Shown: positions 1 through 6,111 of the stretch, one piece after another
Numbering within the stretch: the stretch's first letter is position 1
Layout: the number at the start of each line of letters is the position of its first letter
NCBI GenBank assembly: GCA_018713425.1
Contig: DVOT01000176.1
Location: 1-10,919, forward strand
Length of the DNA stretch: 10,919 nucleotides
Direction: 5' to 3'
Source of the DNA: Alectryocaccomicrobium faecavium
Lineage (GTDB): Bacteria; Bacillota; Clostridia; Christensenellales; Aristaeellaceae
Notes under the pieces: model-generated
The model's database searches: none
Told to the model about the DNA's origin: nothing
What the model saw: only the letters and a program-made list of their open reading frames with translations
Position numbers and translations under genes: made by a program

Positions 1-1104
1 ATTCGGGCAGGGCAGGCCCATGTACGAGAGGCGCGCGCCGTCCGTGCCGCCGCGAATGGGCACGATGATGGGTTCAATGCCCATCTCCTGCATGGCCGCG
101 CGGGCGGTATCGATCAGGTGCATGTGCGGAGCGATTTTTTCCTTCATGTTATAATAGGAATCCTTGAGATCGAGCGCGAGCGTGCCTGCTCCATAGCGCG
201 CGTCAATGAATTCCGCCGCGCGGCGCATCAGATCCTTGCGCGCCTCAAAGCGCGCGCGGTCGTGGTCGCGGATGATGTAGCCGAGTTCCGCCCGCACCAC
301 GTCCCCATGCATTTCATCCAGGTGGAAGAAACCCTCGTAGCCTTCGGTGTGTTCCGGCCGCTCGAAGGCGGGCAACATGGCATGGAATTCCATGGCCACG
401 TTGAGCGCGTTCACCATGCGGTCTTTGGCGCTGCCGGGGTGGATGCCCAAGCCATGCACGGTGACATGGGCGCTGGCCGCGTTGAAATTTTCGTATTCGA
501 TTTCGCCCACTTCGCCGCCGTCCACGGTGTAGGCAAAGTCCGCGCCAAAGGCCTGAAGATCGAAGGCGTCCGTACCGCAGCCCACCTCTTCGTCGGGCGT
601 GAAGGCAATGCAGATCTTGCCGTGCCGGATTTCCGGATGGGCGAGCAAAAATTCCGCCATGGTGAGGATTTCCGCGATGCCGGCCTTGTCGTCCGCGCCG
701 AGCAGCGTCGTGCCGTCGGTGACGATCAGATCCTGTCCTACGCATTTGGCGAGCGCGGGGAACATGGCCGCTTCGATGGTTACGCCCGGCGCGAGCGGGA
801 TATCGCCGCCCGCGTAGTTTTGCACGATGCGGGGGCGCACGTTTGCGCCGCTGGCCGCGGGGGACGTGTCCATGTGCGCCACAAAGCCCAGCGCGTTTCG
901 ATCCGGCGCGGTGGCGGGCAGCGAACCATATACATAGCAGTGCTCGTCCACGCGCGCATCGCTTATGCCCATTTCGCGCATTTCCTGCACGAGAGCGTTC
1001 GCCAGGTCGAATTGCTTTTGCGTGCTGGGGATGGCGTTCGCGCCGTCCGCGGATTGGGTATCAAAGCTTACATAGCGCAAAAAGCGCTCCGTTGCCGTTG
1101 CCAT
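1..1104 (-). CDS. pepT: Peptidase T (tripeptide aminopeptidase), C-terminus cut by window edge
   Basis: M20-family zinc peptidase that removes the N-terminal residue of tripeptides in the cytoplasm. The 368 visible codons show the expected metal and catalytic motifs: HMDTSP with H77 and D79, the GADDKAG stretch with bridging D139, TPDEEVG with catalytic E172 and metal ligand E173, and TVDGGE with ligand D195. The C-terminal PIRGGTDGARLSYMGLP segment is present up to the edge. The last histidine ligand, expected about ten residues further on, is outside the window, so roughly 40 residues are missing compared with the usual length of about 410. The ATG at 1104 is set by an AGGAGGT site 1111-1117, which overlaps the stop codon of the upstream kinase-like gene. 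The 11-base gap suggests translational coupling as the last visible gene of the leftward operon. Identification is from motifs and overall similarity. Confidence 0.96.
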   Translation of the reverse strand, partial: MATATERFLRYVSFDTQSADGANAIPSTQKQFDLANALVQEMREMGISDARVDEHCYVYGSLPATAPDRNALGFVAHMDTSPAASGANVRPRIVQNYAGGDIPLAPGVTIEAAMFPALAKCVGQDLIVTDGTTLLGADDKAGIAEILTMAEFLLAHPEIRHGKICIAFTPDEEVGCGTDAFDLQAFGADFAYTVDGGEVGEIEYENFNAASAHVTVHGLGIHPGSAKDRMVNALNVAMEFHAMLPAFERPEHTEGYEGFFHLDEMHGDVVRAELGYIIRDHDRARFEARKDLMRRAAEFIDARYGAGTLALDLKDSYYNMKEKIAPHMHLIDTARAAMQEMGIEPIIVPIRGGTDGARLSYMGLPCPN

Positions 1105-1115
1105 TGTTGTACCTC

Positions 1116-2705
1116 CTATTTTCGCTTGCGCAAGATAGATAGTATGAGCCCCACGGACAAGCACAATCCCAGCGCCACGCAGATGAGTCCCAGCGCGCTT
1201 GCGCCCAGCGCAAAGGGCGCTGGGCCGTTCGCGCACAGCAGCGCGCCGCCCGTGAGCAGCGCGAGCGCCAGCAGGCTCAAAATCAGCCGGTTGCCCAGCG
1301 CGAGCAAAGCGCGCGCCAGCCCTTCCGAGGGAGAAAGCTCCAAATTGAGTTTGGCCTCTCCGCGATTGAACGCTTTCAGCCAATCCGCGGCGAGCGCCGG
1401 AAGATCCAGGGATTTGTCCAGCGAATCGTACACCGAGGCGGCCGCGCTCTTGAGCTTCTTGCGCGCCGCCTCTTGGGTAAACGCGCCGCGCGAGATGTGC
1501 GCCGCCGTGGCGCGCATGATATTGAAATGCGGATCCAATGCCACGACCACGCCTTCGATGGTGCTCAGACCGCGCGCCAGCATGGACATGCCCGGCGGCA
1601 GCGCGATGCCGTGCCGCTTCGCCAGGGCAAGTACGTCGTCGAGCAACTGCGGCATGCTGACCGATTCGAGATCCGTTTCGGCATAGCGGGAGAGCAGCGC
1701 GTCGATGTCCGCGTTGATTTGCGCGTGGTCGACGGGTCCTTTTGGCTGGCCCAGCGCGAGCAACACGCGGCGCATAGCGTCCACATCGTGGTGGGAAATG
1801 GCGCGCACCGCTTCGCCGAGCAGCTTCTGGTCGCGCGGGGACAATCGGCCCATCATGCCCAGGTCGATCCAGAGGATCTGCCCGCCGCGGATGCGCAGAT
1901 TGCCCGGGTGCGGGTCGGCATGAAAAAAACCGTCGTCCACGATCTGCTTGATGTAGTTGTCCGCCAGCTTGGCGGCGATTTCCGCCCGGTCGTATCCGGC
2001 GCGGTCGAGCGCCTCCAGATCGTCGGGCGAAAATCCGTCGATGTATTCCATCGTCAGCACATGCCGCGTGGTGAACGCGCGGTAAATCTTCGGGCAGGAA
2101 GCAAAGGCCACGCCCTCGTTGCGCTGGTAAAATTCTTCCGCGTTGGCGGCTTCCCGCAAAAAATCCATCTCCTGCTGTGAAACCGCCCAAAGCTCGTCCA
2201 GCACCAGGGAAAAATCGATGGTTTCGCCCGTGCCCGCCGCCAGCTTGAGCAGGCCCGCCGCGCGCCGCAGAAGGGCGATATCCTGTTCCATGGTTTCGTA
2301 AATGCCGGGCCGCTGTACTTTTACGACCACGCTTTCCCCGCTTTTGAGCGTGGCGCGGTGTGCCTGCGCGATGGAAGCGGAACCGAGCGGCGCTTCATCA
2401 AAGGTGGAGAACAGTTCCGTCAGCGGCGCGCCCAGTTCGTTTTCCACTGCGGCGCGCACTTCCGTCAGCGGCATGGGCGCCGCTTCCGTGCGCAGCTTGG
2501 CCAACTCCTGGCAATATTCGCGCGGGATCATGTCCGAGCGCAAGGAGAGAAGCTGGCCGATTTTCATAAAAGTGGGGCCGAGATCTTCCAGCACCAGGCG
2601 CAGTTTTTCCGGCGTCAGCCCCCGCGTTGCGCCGCGCTGGCGGAGGATGGAAAGGATCGCCTTCAGGCGCGCGGCGTCGCCGCGCAAACCGCTACTCGTT
2701 GCCAT
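1116..2705 (-). CDS. AarF/UbiB/ABC1-family atypical protein kinase-like membrane protein
   Basis: 529-residue member of the ABC1/ADCK/UbiB family, whose members are atypical kinases or ATPases linked to lipid and quinone metabolism. Visible family marks are the KIGQ motif (residues 48-51) in the N-terminal extension, the alanine/serine loop GSASIAQAH (108-116), the VVVKVQRPG lysine (K129), the catalytic-loop equivalent HADPHPGN (262-269), and the metal-binding IDLGMMG (280-286). Two hydrophobic segments at about 474-491 and 501-525 form a C-terminal membrane hairpin ending in RKRK, so the kinase fold probably sits on the cytoplasmic membrane. Start choice is uncertain. The ATG at 2705 overlaps the upstream gene by 14 bases and matches the usual N-terminus. 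An ATG at 2735 would add an arginine-rich decapeptide, and neither has a good ribosome site. The true substrate cannot be told from sequence. Confidence 0.92.
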   Translation of the reverse strand: MATSSGLRGDAARLKAILSILRQRGATRGLTPEKLRLVLEDLGPTFMKIGQLLSLRSDMIPREYCQELAKLRTEAAPMPLTEVRAAVENELGAPLTELFSTFDEAPLGSASIAQAHRATLKSGESVVVKVQRPGIYETMEQDIALLRRAAGLLKLAAGTGETIDFSLVLDELWAVSQQEMDFLREAANAEEFYQRNEGVAFASCPKIYRAFTTRHVLTMEYIDGFSPDDLEALDRAGYDRAEIAAKLADNYIKQIVDDGFFHADPHPGNLRIRGGQILWIDLGMMGRLSPRDQKLLGEAVRAISHHDVDAMRRVLLALGQPKGPVDHAQINADIDALLSRYAETDLESVSMPQLLDDVLALAKRHGIALPPGMSMLARGLSTIEGVVVALDPHFNIMRATAAHISRGAFTQEAARKKLKSAAASVYDSLDKSLDLPALAADWLKAFNRGEAKLNLELSPSEGLARALLALGNRLILSLLALALLTGGALLCANGPAPFALGASALGLICVALGLCLSVGLILSILRKRK

Positions 2706-3033
2706 CCGGAGAGTCCGGCGCGTCCGCCGGCGCATCTTGATCCAATTCCGCGAGCCGCTGGCGCAGCGCGTCGCGCTGCTCTCGGGTCATCGAATCCACA
2801 CAGCGCAGCAACGCATCGCCATCCTGCGGCGAAACCGTAATGGTGACGTGTTCCTTCACGCGCTCTTTCAAATCGTGCTTCAGCTCTTCGTTGCGCACTT
2901 TGCCCTCTTCCACAGTGCTTTCGCCCTTTTGCACCAGCTCGTGCAAGAGTTCCTGGCCCTTTTCCGCCGTGGCGGCCGCCGCGCCGACACCGGCCAGAAT
3001 CACCTTGCGCAGTCCTTCTTCCCAATTTGCCAT
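2692..3033 (-). CDS. Phasin-like small coiled-coil protein
   Basis: 113-residue soluble protein, mostly helical and highly charged. An N-terminal segment WEEGLRKVILAGVGAAAATAEKG is followed by ELVQKGESTVEEGKVRNEELK and a long amphipathic helix, a pattern I recognise from short proteins annotated as phasin family (PhaF-like) in Clostridia. The C-terminus is acidic (from about residue 95). In PHA producers phasins coat polyester granules, but nothing in the window shows PHA synthesis, so the granule role should not be assumed. The ATG at 3033 follows GGAGGCG at a seven-base distance, so this is the well-expressed first gene of the leftward operon. Its end overlaps the AarF/UbiB-like gene by 14 bases. 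Small phasin-like proteins beside AarF/UbiB genes are a familiar pairing, which suggests that they work together at membranes or lipids (inference). Confidence 0.78.
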   Translation of the reverse strand: MANWEEGLRKVILAGVGAAAATAEKGQELLHELVQKGESTVEEGKVRNEELKHDLKERVKEHVTITVSPQDGDALLRCVDSMTREQRDALRQRLAELDQDAPADAPDSPDGNE

Positions 3034-3099
3034 ATGTTTCGCCTCCTATCCATTCGGGTATATCAGGAATTCTCTATTTCCCGCCGAAATCCTCTTTTT

Positions 3100-3116
3100 T
3101 TGCGTTGCCAACGCAA
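3100..3116. promoter_or_regulatory. Inverted repeat, probable operator (TTGCGTT-N3-AACGCAA)
   Basis: Perfect seven-base arms TTGCGTT (3100-3106) and AACGCAA (3110-3116) flank a three-base centre, ending six bases before the -35 hexamer of the reductase promoter. The same half-site TTGCGTT recurs at 3140-3146, touching the -10 box, about 40 bases (near four helical turns) downstream. This looks like a regulator site. The regulator is unknown. Confidence 0.45.
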
Positions 3117-3122
3117 TTTGCC

Positions 3123-3151
3123 TTGACGAAAAAGCGATTTTGCGTTACACT
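3123..3151 (+). promoter_or_regulatory. SigA-type promoter of the siroheme reductase gene
   Basis: TTGACG at 3123-3128, a 17-base spacer, and TACACT at 3146-3151 match the -35 and -10 boxes at five and four of six positions. Transcription would start near 3158, leaving a short leader that carries the GGGGGAGAG ribosome site at 3168-3176 before the ATG at 3183. Confidence 0.6.
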
Positions 3152-3182
3152 GAAATTAGAAATCAATGGGGGAGAGAAATAC

Positions 3183-4115
3183 ATGAGCATCAAAAAAGAA
3201 GACATTGCGCGCGTGAAGGGTATGGGCTTTTTGCTCAATCGGGGCACGGAAAAATTTTCTGGCCGAGTGGTTGCGCCGGGCAGCGTATTCACCGCGGAAC
3301 AGGTCAAAGCGCTGGCCGAGTGCGCCGAACGCTTTGGCAATGGCACTGTAGCGTTCACCGTGCGCCTGTGCGCGGAAATCGTGGGCATTCCTTACGAAAA
3401 CATCGAACCGGCGCGCGCATTTTTGCGGCAGGCGGGGCTGGAATTCGGCGGCACCGGCGCGAAAGTGCGGCCCGTGGTGGCTTGCAAGGGAACGACTTGC
3501 GTCTTTGGCAATTATGATACGCAGGCGCTGGCCCGCCATTTGCACGAAAAGTATTATGAGGGCTGGAGCAATGTTGCCTTGCCGCACAAGTTCAAAATCG
3601 CCGTGGGCGGCTGCCCGAACAGTTGCGCCAAGCCCAGCTTGAACGATTTTGGCATTGAGGGACATCGCGCGCCCGTGTACGACAGCGAAAAATGCCGCGG
3701 CTGCAAGGTTTGCGCGGTGCAAACCTCGTGCCCGGTGAAAGCGGTTTCCATGGAAGATGGCAAAGCGAAGATCGATACCAACGCTTGCATTAGCTGCGGC
3801 GTGTGCGTGGGCAAGTGCCCGTTCCAGGCGGTCGCGCACGAGAGCGAAACGGTCTACGCCATCTATGTGGGCGGCACCTGGGGCAAAACCACGCGCAATG
3901 GCACCCGACTTTCCCGCATGGTGCGCGCGGATGAAATCGACGCGCTGATCGAGAAAACTATGCTCTGGTTCCGCGAGAACGCGTACCAGAAAGAACGCCT
4001 GGGCAAGGCCATCGACCGTTTGGGCGTGGATGCGCTGGAAAAGGCGCTGTTTGGCGATGATTTGCTCGCCCGCAAGGAAGAAATCCTCGCCGCGCCCATC
4101 CGCACCGCGCCGTAG
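3183..4115 (+). CDS. Siroheme sulfite/nitrite reductase-like protein with ferredoxin domain (AsrC-like)
   Basis: 310-residue cytoplasmic iron-sulfur protein resembling the small reductases of Clostridia and the AsrC subunit of anaerobic sulfite reductase, which reduce sulfite (or nitrite) at a siroheme coupled to a 4Fe-4S cluster. An N-terminal ferredoxin-like half domain (about 10-80) precedes the cluster/siroheme cysteines: C101 and C106 in ACKGTTC, then C144 and C148 in GGCPNSC. A ferredoxin insert follows, with C171, C174, C177 and C183-Pro, then C202, C205, C208 and C212-Pro, enough for two 4Fe-4S clusters. The first pair is spaced C-X4-C rather than the classical C-X5-C, and one ferredoxin motif has five residues before CP instead of three. 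AsrA and AsrB partners are not visible here, so it is monocistronic. The ATG at 3183 has a GGGGGAG site. True substrate is uncertain. Confidence 0.88.
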   Translation: MSIKKEDIARVKGMGFLLNRGTEKFSGRVVAPGSVFTAEQVKALAECAERFGNGTVAFTVRLCAEIVGIPYENIEPARAFLRQAGLEFGGTGAKVRPVVACKGTTCVFGNYDTQALARHLHEKYYEGWSNVALPHKFKIAVGGCPNSCAKPSLNDFGIEGHRAPVYDSEKCRGCKVCAVQTSCPVKAVSMEDGKAKIDTNACISCGVCVGKCPFQAVAHESETVYAIYVGGTWGKTTRNGTRLSRMVRADEIDALIEKTMLWFRENAYQKERLGKAIDRLGVDALEKALFGDDLLARKEEILAAPIRTAP

Positions 4116-4157
4116 GCGAGCGGAATTCGCAAAGCCAGCCAACGATGCAATCATAGC

Positions 4158-4197
4158 AAACCGCCCGGATACTGGCGTGCCAGCCTCCGGGCGGTTT
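4158..4197. terminator. Rho-independent hairpin between convergent genes
   Basis: A 12-base perfect stem, AAACCGCCCGGA (4158-4169) with TCCGGGCGGTTT (4186-4197), encloses a smaller CTGG/CCAG hairpin. It lies between the ends of the rightward reductase gene (4115) and the leftward desulfoferrodoxin gene (4212). Both outer ends give three Ts after the stem, so it probably stops transcription from both sides, although the T-tracts are short. Confidence 0.75.
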
Positions 4198-4211
4198 GTA
4201 TCGGATATTAA

Positions 4212-4592
4212 TTAAATTTCTTTCCTCCACAGCCCATGCAGGTTGCAATACGCATAGGCCGCGATGGGTTCGTCATCCACCAGCGCAAAGGCCGCCTCAG
4301 GCGCTTCGCCTGCGGCCAGGTTCTTGCGCTGGCCGCCCTTTTTCGTCTGCAGGTAGATCCACTGGATGGAATGCTCTTCCACCATGGGATGCGCGGCTGC
4401 GCCCACCGCCACATGCACTTCGTTGCCGCGCACCGTGATCACGGGCACGTGCTTTTCACCGCTGGCATCGGTGGTGTTGGGCACGAGCGGCTGCATTTTT
4501 TCCCCGCAGCATACGACGGGAACGCCCGCGCTATGGATCATACCAATGATGTTGCCGCAATGGTTGCAGCGATAAAAACGAGTTTCCGCCAT
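4212..4592 (-). CDS. dfx: Desulfoferrodoxin (superoxide reductase, two-iron type)
   Basis: 126-residue superoxide reductase, which reduces superoxide to hydrogen peroxide without making oxygen, using electrons from rubredoxin-type carriers in the anaerobic cytoplasm. The N-terminal desulforedoxin domain has the four cysteines C9, C12, C28 and C29 (FYRCNHC and VVCCGE) for the Fe(Cys)4 centre I. The catalytic centre II ligands are all present: H48 in the EKHVPVI loop with E46-K47 just before it, H68 in AHPM, H74, C116 and H119 in YCNLHG. Length matches known two-iron desulfoferrodoxins. The ATG at 4592 follows GGGAGGA. Only 18 bases separate it from the rubrerythrin gene upstream, so it is the last gene of the oxygen-defence operon. 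Its peroxide product is the substrate of the neighbouring rubrerythrin. Confidence 0.97.
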   Translation of the reverse strand: MAETRFYRCNHCGNIIGMIHSAGVPVVCCGEKMQPLVPNTTDASGEKHVPVITVRGNEVHVAVGAAAHPMVEEHSIQWIYLQTKKGGQRKNLAAGEAPEAAFALVDDEPIAAYAYCNLHGLWRKEI

Positions 4593-4610
4593 GGTAAAAA
4601 TCCTCCCACC

Positions 4611-5270
4611 CTAATAATTCTGCGCGCGCAGCTCAAAATAGCTTTGCGGATGCTTGCAAACCGGGCATACCTCGGGCGCCTTCGTGCCAACCACGATGTG
4701 GCCGCAATTGCGGCATTCCCAAACCTTCACTTCGCTCTTTTCAAACACGCGCTTGGCCTCTACGTTCGCCAGGAGCGCGCGATAGCGCTCTTCGTGTTCC
4801 TTTTCAATGGCTGCCACGCCGCGGAACTGCTCGGCCAGATCGTGGAAGCCCTCTTCATCGGCTTCGCGGGCCATGCGCGCGTACATGTCCGTCCACTCGG
4901 CATTCTCACCCTCAGCCGCGTGCAGCAGGTTTTCCGCCGTGTCGCCCAGCTCGCCCAGGTGCTTGAACCACAGCTTGGCGTGCTCCTTCTCATTCTCCGC
5001 CGTCTTCAGGAACAGCGCGGCAATCTGCTCAAAGCCCTGTTTCTTGGCCACGGAAGCGAAATAGGTGTACTTGTTGCGCGCCTGCGATTCGCCCGCGAAC
5101 GCTTCCCACAGGTTCTTTTCCGTGCGCGTGCCCGCATACGGGTTCTTGCGCGGCGCTTCTATGACTTTTTCAAACTTATCCGCCGAAGCCTTGCAGATGG
5201 GGCAGGTGAAATCCGCCGTAATCGGCCCTTCGTGCACATAGCCGCAAACCTTGCACTTCCATTTTTCCAT
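4611..5270 (-). CDS. rbr: Rubrerythrin with rubredoxin domains at both ends
   Basis: 219-residue non-heme diiron peroxidase that reduces hydrogen peroxide in anaerobes. Domain order is an N-terminal rubredoxin-like domain (C6, C9, C23, C26; CKVCGY and CPICK), a four-helix ferritin-like domain (about 45-170), and a C-terminal rubredoxin domain (C186, C189, C202, C205; CRNCG and CPVCK). Diiron ligand motifs are visible as E61 in GESQARNKY, E84-x2-H87 in ENEKEH, E125 in AEWTDMY, and E156-x2-H159 in IEKEH. Classical rubrerythrin has only the C-terminal rubredoxin and reverse rubrerythrin only the N-terminal one, and this protein has both. I chose the ATG at 5270 because AGGAGGCT lies seven bases upstream and the domain begins there; an in-frame ATG 33 bases earlier lies inside the upstream gene's end. 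The 14-base gap to the DUF134-NifX gene indicates an operon. Confidence 0.96.
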   Translation of the reverse strand: MEKWKCKVCGYVHEGPITADFTCPICKASADKFEKVIEAPRKNPYAGTRTEKNLWEAFAGESQARNKYTYFASVAKKQGFEQIAALFLKTAENEKEHAKLWFKHLGELGDTAENLLHAAEGENAEWTDMYARMAREADEEGFHDLAEQFRGVAAIEKEHEERYRALLANVEAKRVFEKSEVKVWECRNCGHIVVGTKAPEVCPVCKHPQSYFELRAQNY

Positions 5271-5284
5271 GTTGGCCAGCCTCC

Positions 5285-6013
5285 TTATTTTTCGTCGTGA
5301 CACTCGTGCGCGTGCTCATGCTTATGGCAGGCGGACGCGTCGCTGTGCAATTCCCCGCGCAGATAGGCTTCCGCCGCCGTGCGTGCGTCGCCCGAAGCGC
5401 CCAGGATCGTTTCAATGTTGCGATGGGCAAAAATACCCGCCGCGCTTTCGCCCATGCCCCCGGCGATCACCACGTTTGCGCCGTGGTCGCCCAGGAAATT
5501 GGGCAGAAAGCCGGGCCGGTGCCCGGGATTCGGGATACTTTCCTCTTTCACAATCGCCTGATTCTCCACGTCGTATAGCCAAAAATTCTCGCAATGCCCA
5601 AAATGGCCCGCAACCTCGTTCCCATTCGCGGCAACCGCAATCCTCATCGCAAATCCTTCCTTCCTATTTCGCAGGCAGCGCCCACACCCCGCGCGGCAAC
5701 AGCCGCAGCGCGCCGCGCCGCCCTCGCACAGGCGGTATTCCCCGCCCAAAATTTTGAGTGGCCGGCCTTCCACAAGCGCGAACGAAATCTTTTTGCGCGC
5801 CGAATCGACGATCTGCTGCACCGTGGCGCGCGCGATGTGCATCTGCTCCCCGCATTGCTCCTGCGAGTAGTCTTCCCCATCGATCAGCCGGAGCGCCTCA
5901 AATTCATCCACCGTGAGCACAATGGGCGACGCATCCTTTCGCCCGTCCAGCGGAACAAATTCCGATGCGCCGGGCAAGCGGCATACCATCCTGCACTTTC
6001 GCGGCCTGGGCAT
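5285..6013 (-). CDS. DUF134 - NifX-like fusion protein, putative metal/redox-linked regulator
   Basis: 242-residue two-domain protein and first gene of the oxygen-defence operon. Residues 1 to about 95 are a DUF134 domain, starting with the typical MPRPRKCRMVC and containing a sigma-70 region 4-like helix-turn-helix (about 33-88, LTVDEFEALRLID... ARATVQQIVD), which suggests DNA binding. A short linker is dense in cysteine (C96, C103, C105, C106, C110, C113). Residues 123 to about 215 match the dinitrogenase iron-molybdenum cofactor biosynthesis family (NifX/MTH1175-like), with MRIAVAANG and GHFGHCENF. The tail (223-239) is rich in His and Cys, a likely metal-binding tag. No nitrogenase genes are near, as is usual for stand-alone members in Clostridia. 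The ATG at 6013 follows AGAGGAA. An internal ATG at 5647 has its own strong ribosome site. The regulatory role is an inference from the fold and position. Confidence 0.9.
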   Translation of the reverse strand: MPRPRKCRMVCRLPGASEFVPLDGRKDASPIVLTVDEFEALRLIDGEDYSQEQCGEQMHIARATVQQIVDSARKKISFALVEGRPLKILGGEYRLCEGGAARCGCCRAGCGRCLRNRKEGFAMRIAVAANGNEVAGHFGHCENFWLYDVENQAIVKEESIPNPGHRPGFLPNFLGDHGANVVIAGGMGESAAGIFAHRNIETILGASGDARTAAEAYLRGELHSDASACHKHEHAHECHDEK

Positions 6014-6042
6014 TGCGCGGATTCCTCTTTTCTTTCGCGTTT

Positions 6043-6056
6043 ATGGCATATGCCAT
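6043..6056. promoter_or_regulatory. Perfect 14-base palindrome, likely repressor site of the DUF134-NifX operon
   Basis: ATGGCATATGCCAT is a perfect palindrome. It begins about six bases downstream of the predicted leftward transcription start (near 6062) and precedes the DUF134-NifX start codon by about 30 bases. That is a classic roadblock position for a dimeric repressor, perhaps the DUF134 protein itself (inference). Confidence 0.5.
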
Positions 6057-6068
6057 TTACTCAAGGGT

Positions 6069-6096
6069 ATTATACCACGTTTTGTCCCGCTGTCAA
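6069..6096 (-). promoter_or_regulatory. Consensus SigA promoter of the DUF134-NifX/rubrerythrin/desulfoferrodoxin operon
   Basis: On the minus strand TTGACA (6096-6091), a 16-base spacer and TATAAT (6074-6069) match both consensus hexamers perfectly. The expected start is near 6062. Such a strong promoter implies high expression unless repressed, which fits an inducible or constitutive stress-defence operon. Confidence 0.82.
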
Positions 6097-6111
6097 CCCG
6101 CGCGGTTGACA
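6091..6111. promoter_or_regulatory. Palindrome formed by the two divergent -35 boxes
   Basis: Arms TGTCAACC (6091-6098) and GGTTGACA (6104-6111) are perfect inverted repeats around a five-base CGCGC centre. Each arm contains the TTGACA -35 hexamer of one of the two divergent promoters. A dimeric regulator bound here would block or affect both directions at once. The symmetry goes two bases beyond the hexamers, which hints at an operator, but it may partly follow from the back-to-back promoters. Confidence 0.55.

Larger units (their letters stand above)
3034..3182. other. Divergent intergenic control region
   Basis: 149 bases separate the start of the leftward phasin-like operon from the rightward reductase gene. 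This stretch is more AT-rich than the genes. It holds the rightward promoter and an inverted repeat, listed separately. A leftward promoter must lie here too, but I see no convincing -35/-10 pair: a TATACC at 3057-3062 on the minus strand is only a weak -10 candidate. Confidence 0.7.

Noticed and set aside
118..1686. Long rightward open frame (522 codons) across the pepT and kinase-like genes
   Set aside because: It is antisense to two clearly recognised genes, has low-complexity Arg/Ala/His content typical of GC-rich shadows, and has no ribosome site.
2706..2735. Ten-residue N-terminal extension of the AarF/UbiB-like protein (ATG at 2735)
   Set aside because: The extension is an arginine-rich read of the preceding gene's acidic tail and lacks a ribosome site. 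It cannot be fully excluded, since the ATG at 2705 also has a weak site.
3091..3116. T-run plus hairpin read as a terminator
   Set aside because: The T-run precedes the hairpin on the plus strand and becomes an A-run after it on the minus strand, so neither direction gives stem then Ts; it also sits between two divergent gene starts.
3156..4154. Leftward open frame (332 codons) opposite the siroheme reductase
   Set aside because: The plus strand encodes an unmistakable iron-sulfur protein with promoter and ribosome site; this is a codon-bias shadow.
4236..5300. Rightward open frame (354 codons) opposite desulfoferrodoxin and rubrerythrin
   Set aside because: Both minus-strand genes have complete metal-ligand sets; the antisense frame runs across two genes and resembles no family.
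5285..6013. Nitrogenase cofactor function for the NifX-like domain
   Set aside because: No nif genes are in the window, and stand-alone members of this family are widespread in organisms that do not fix nitrogen.
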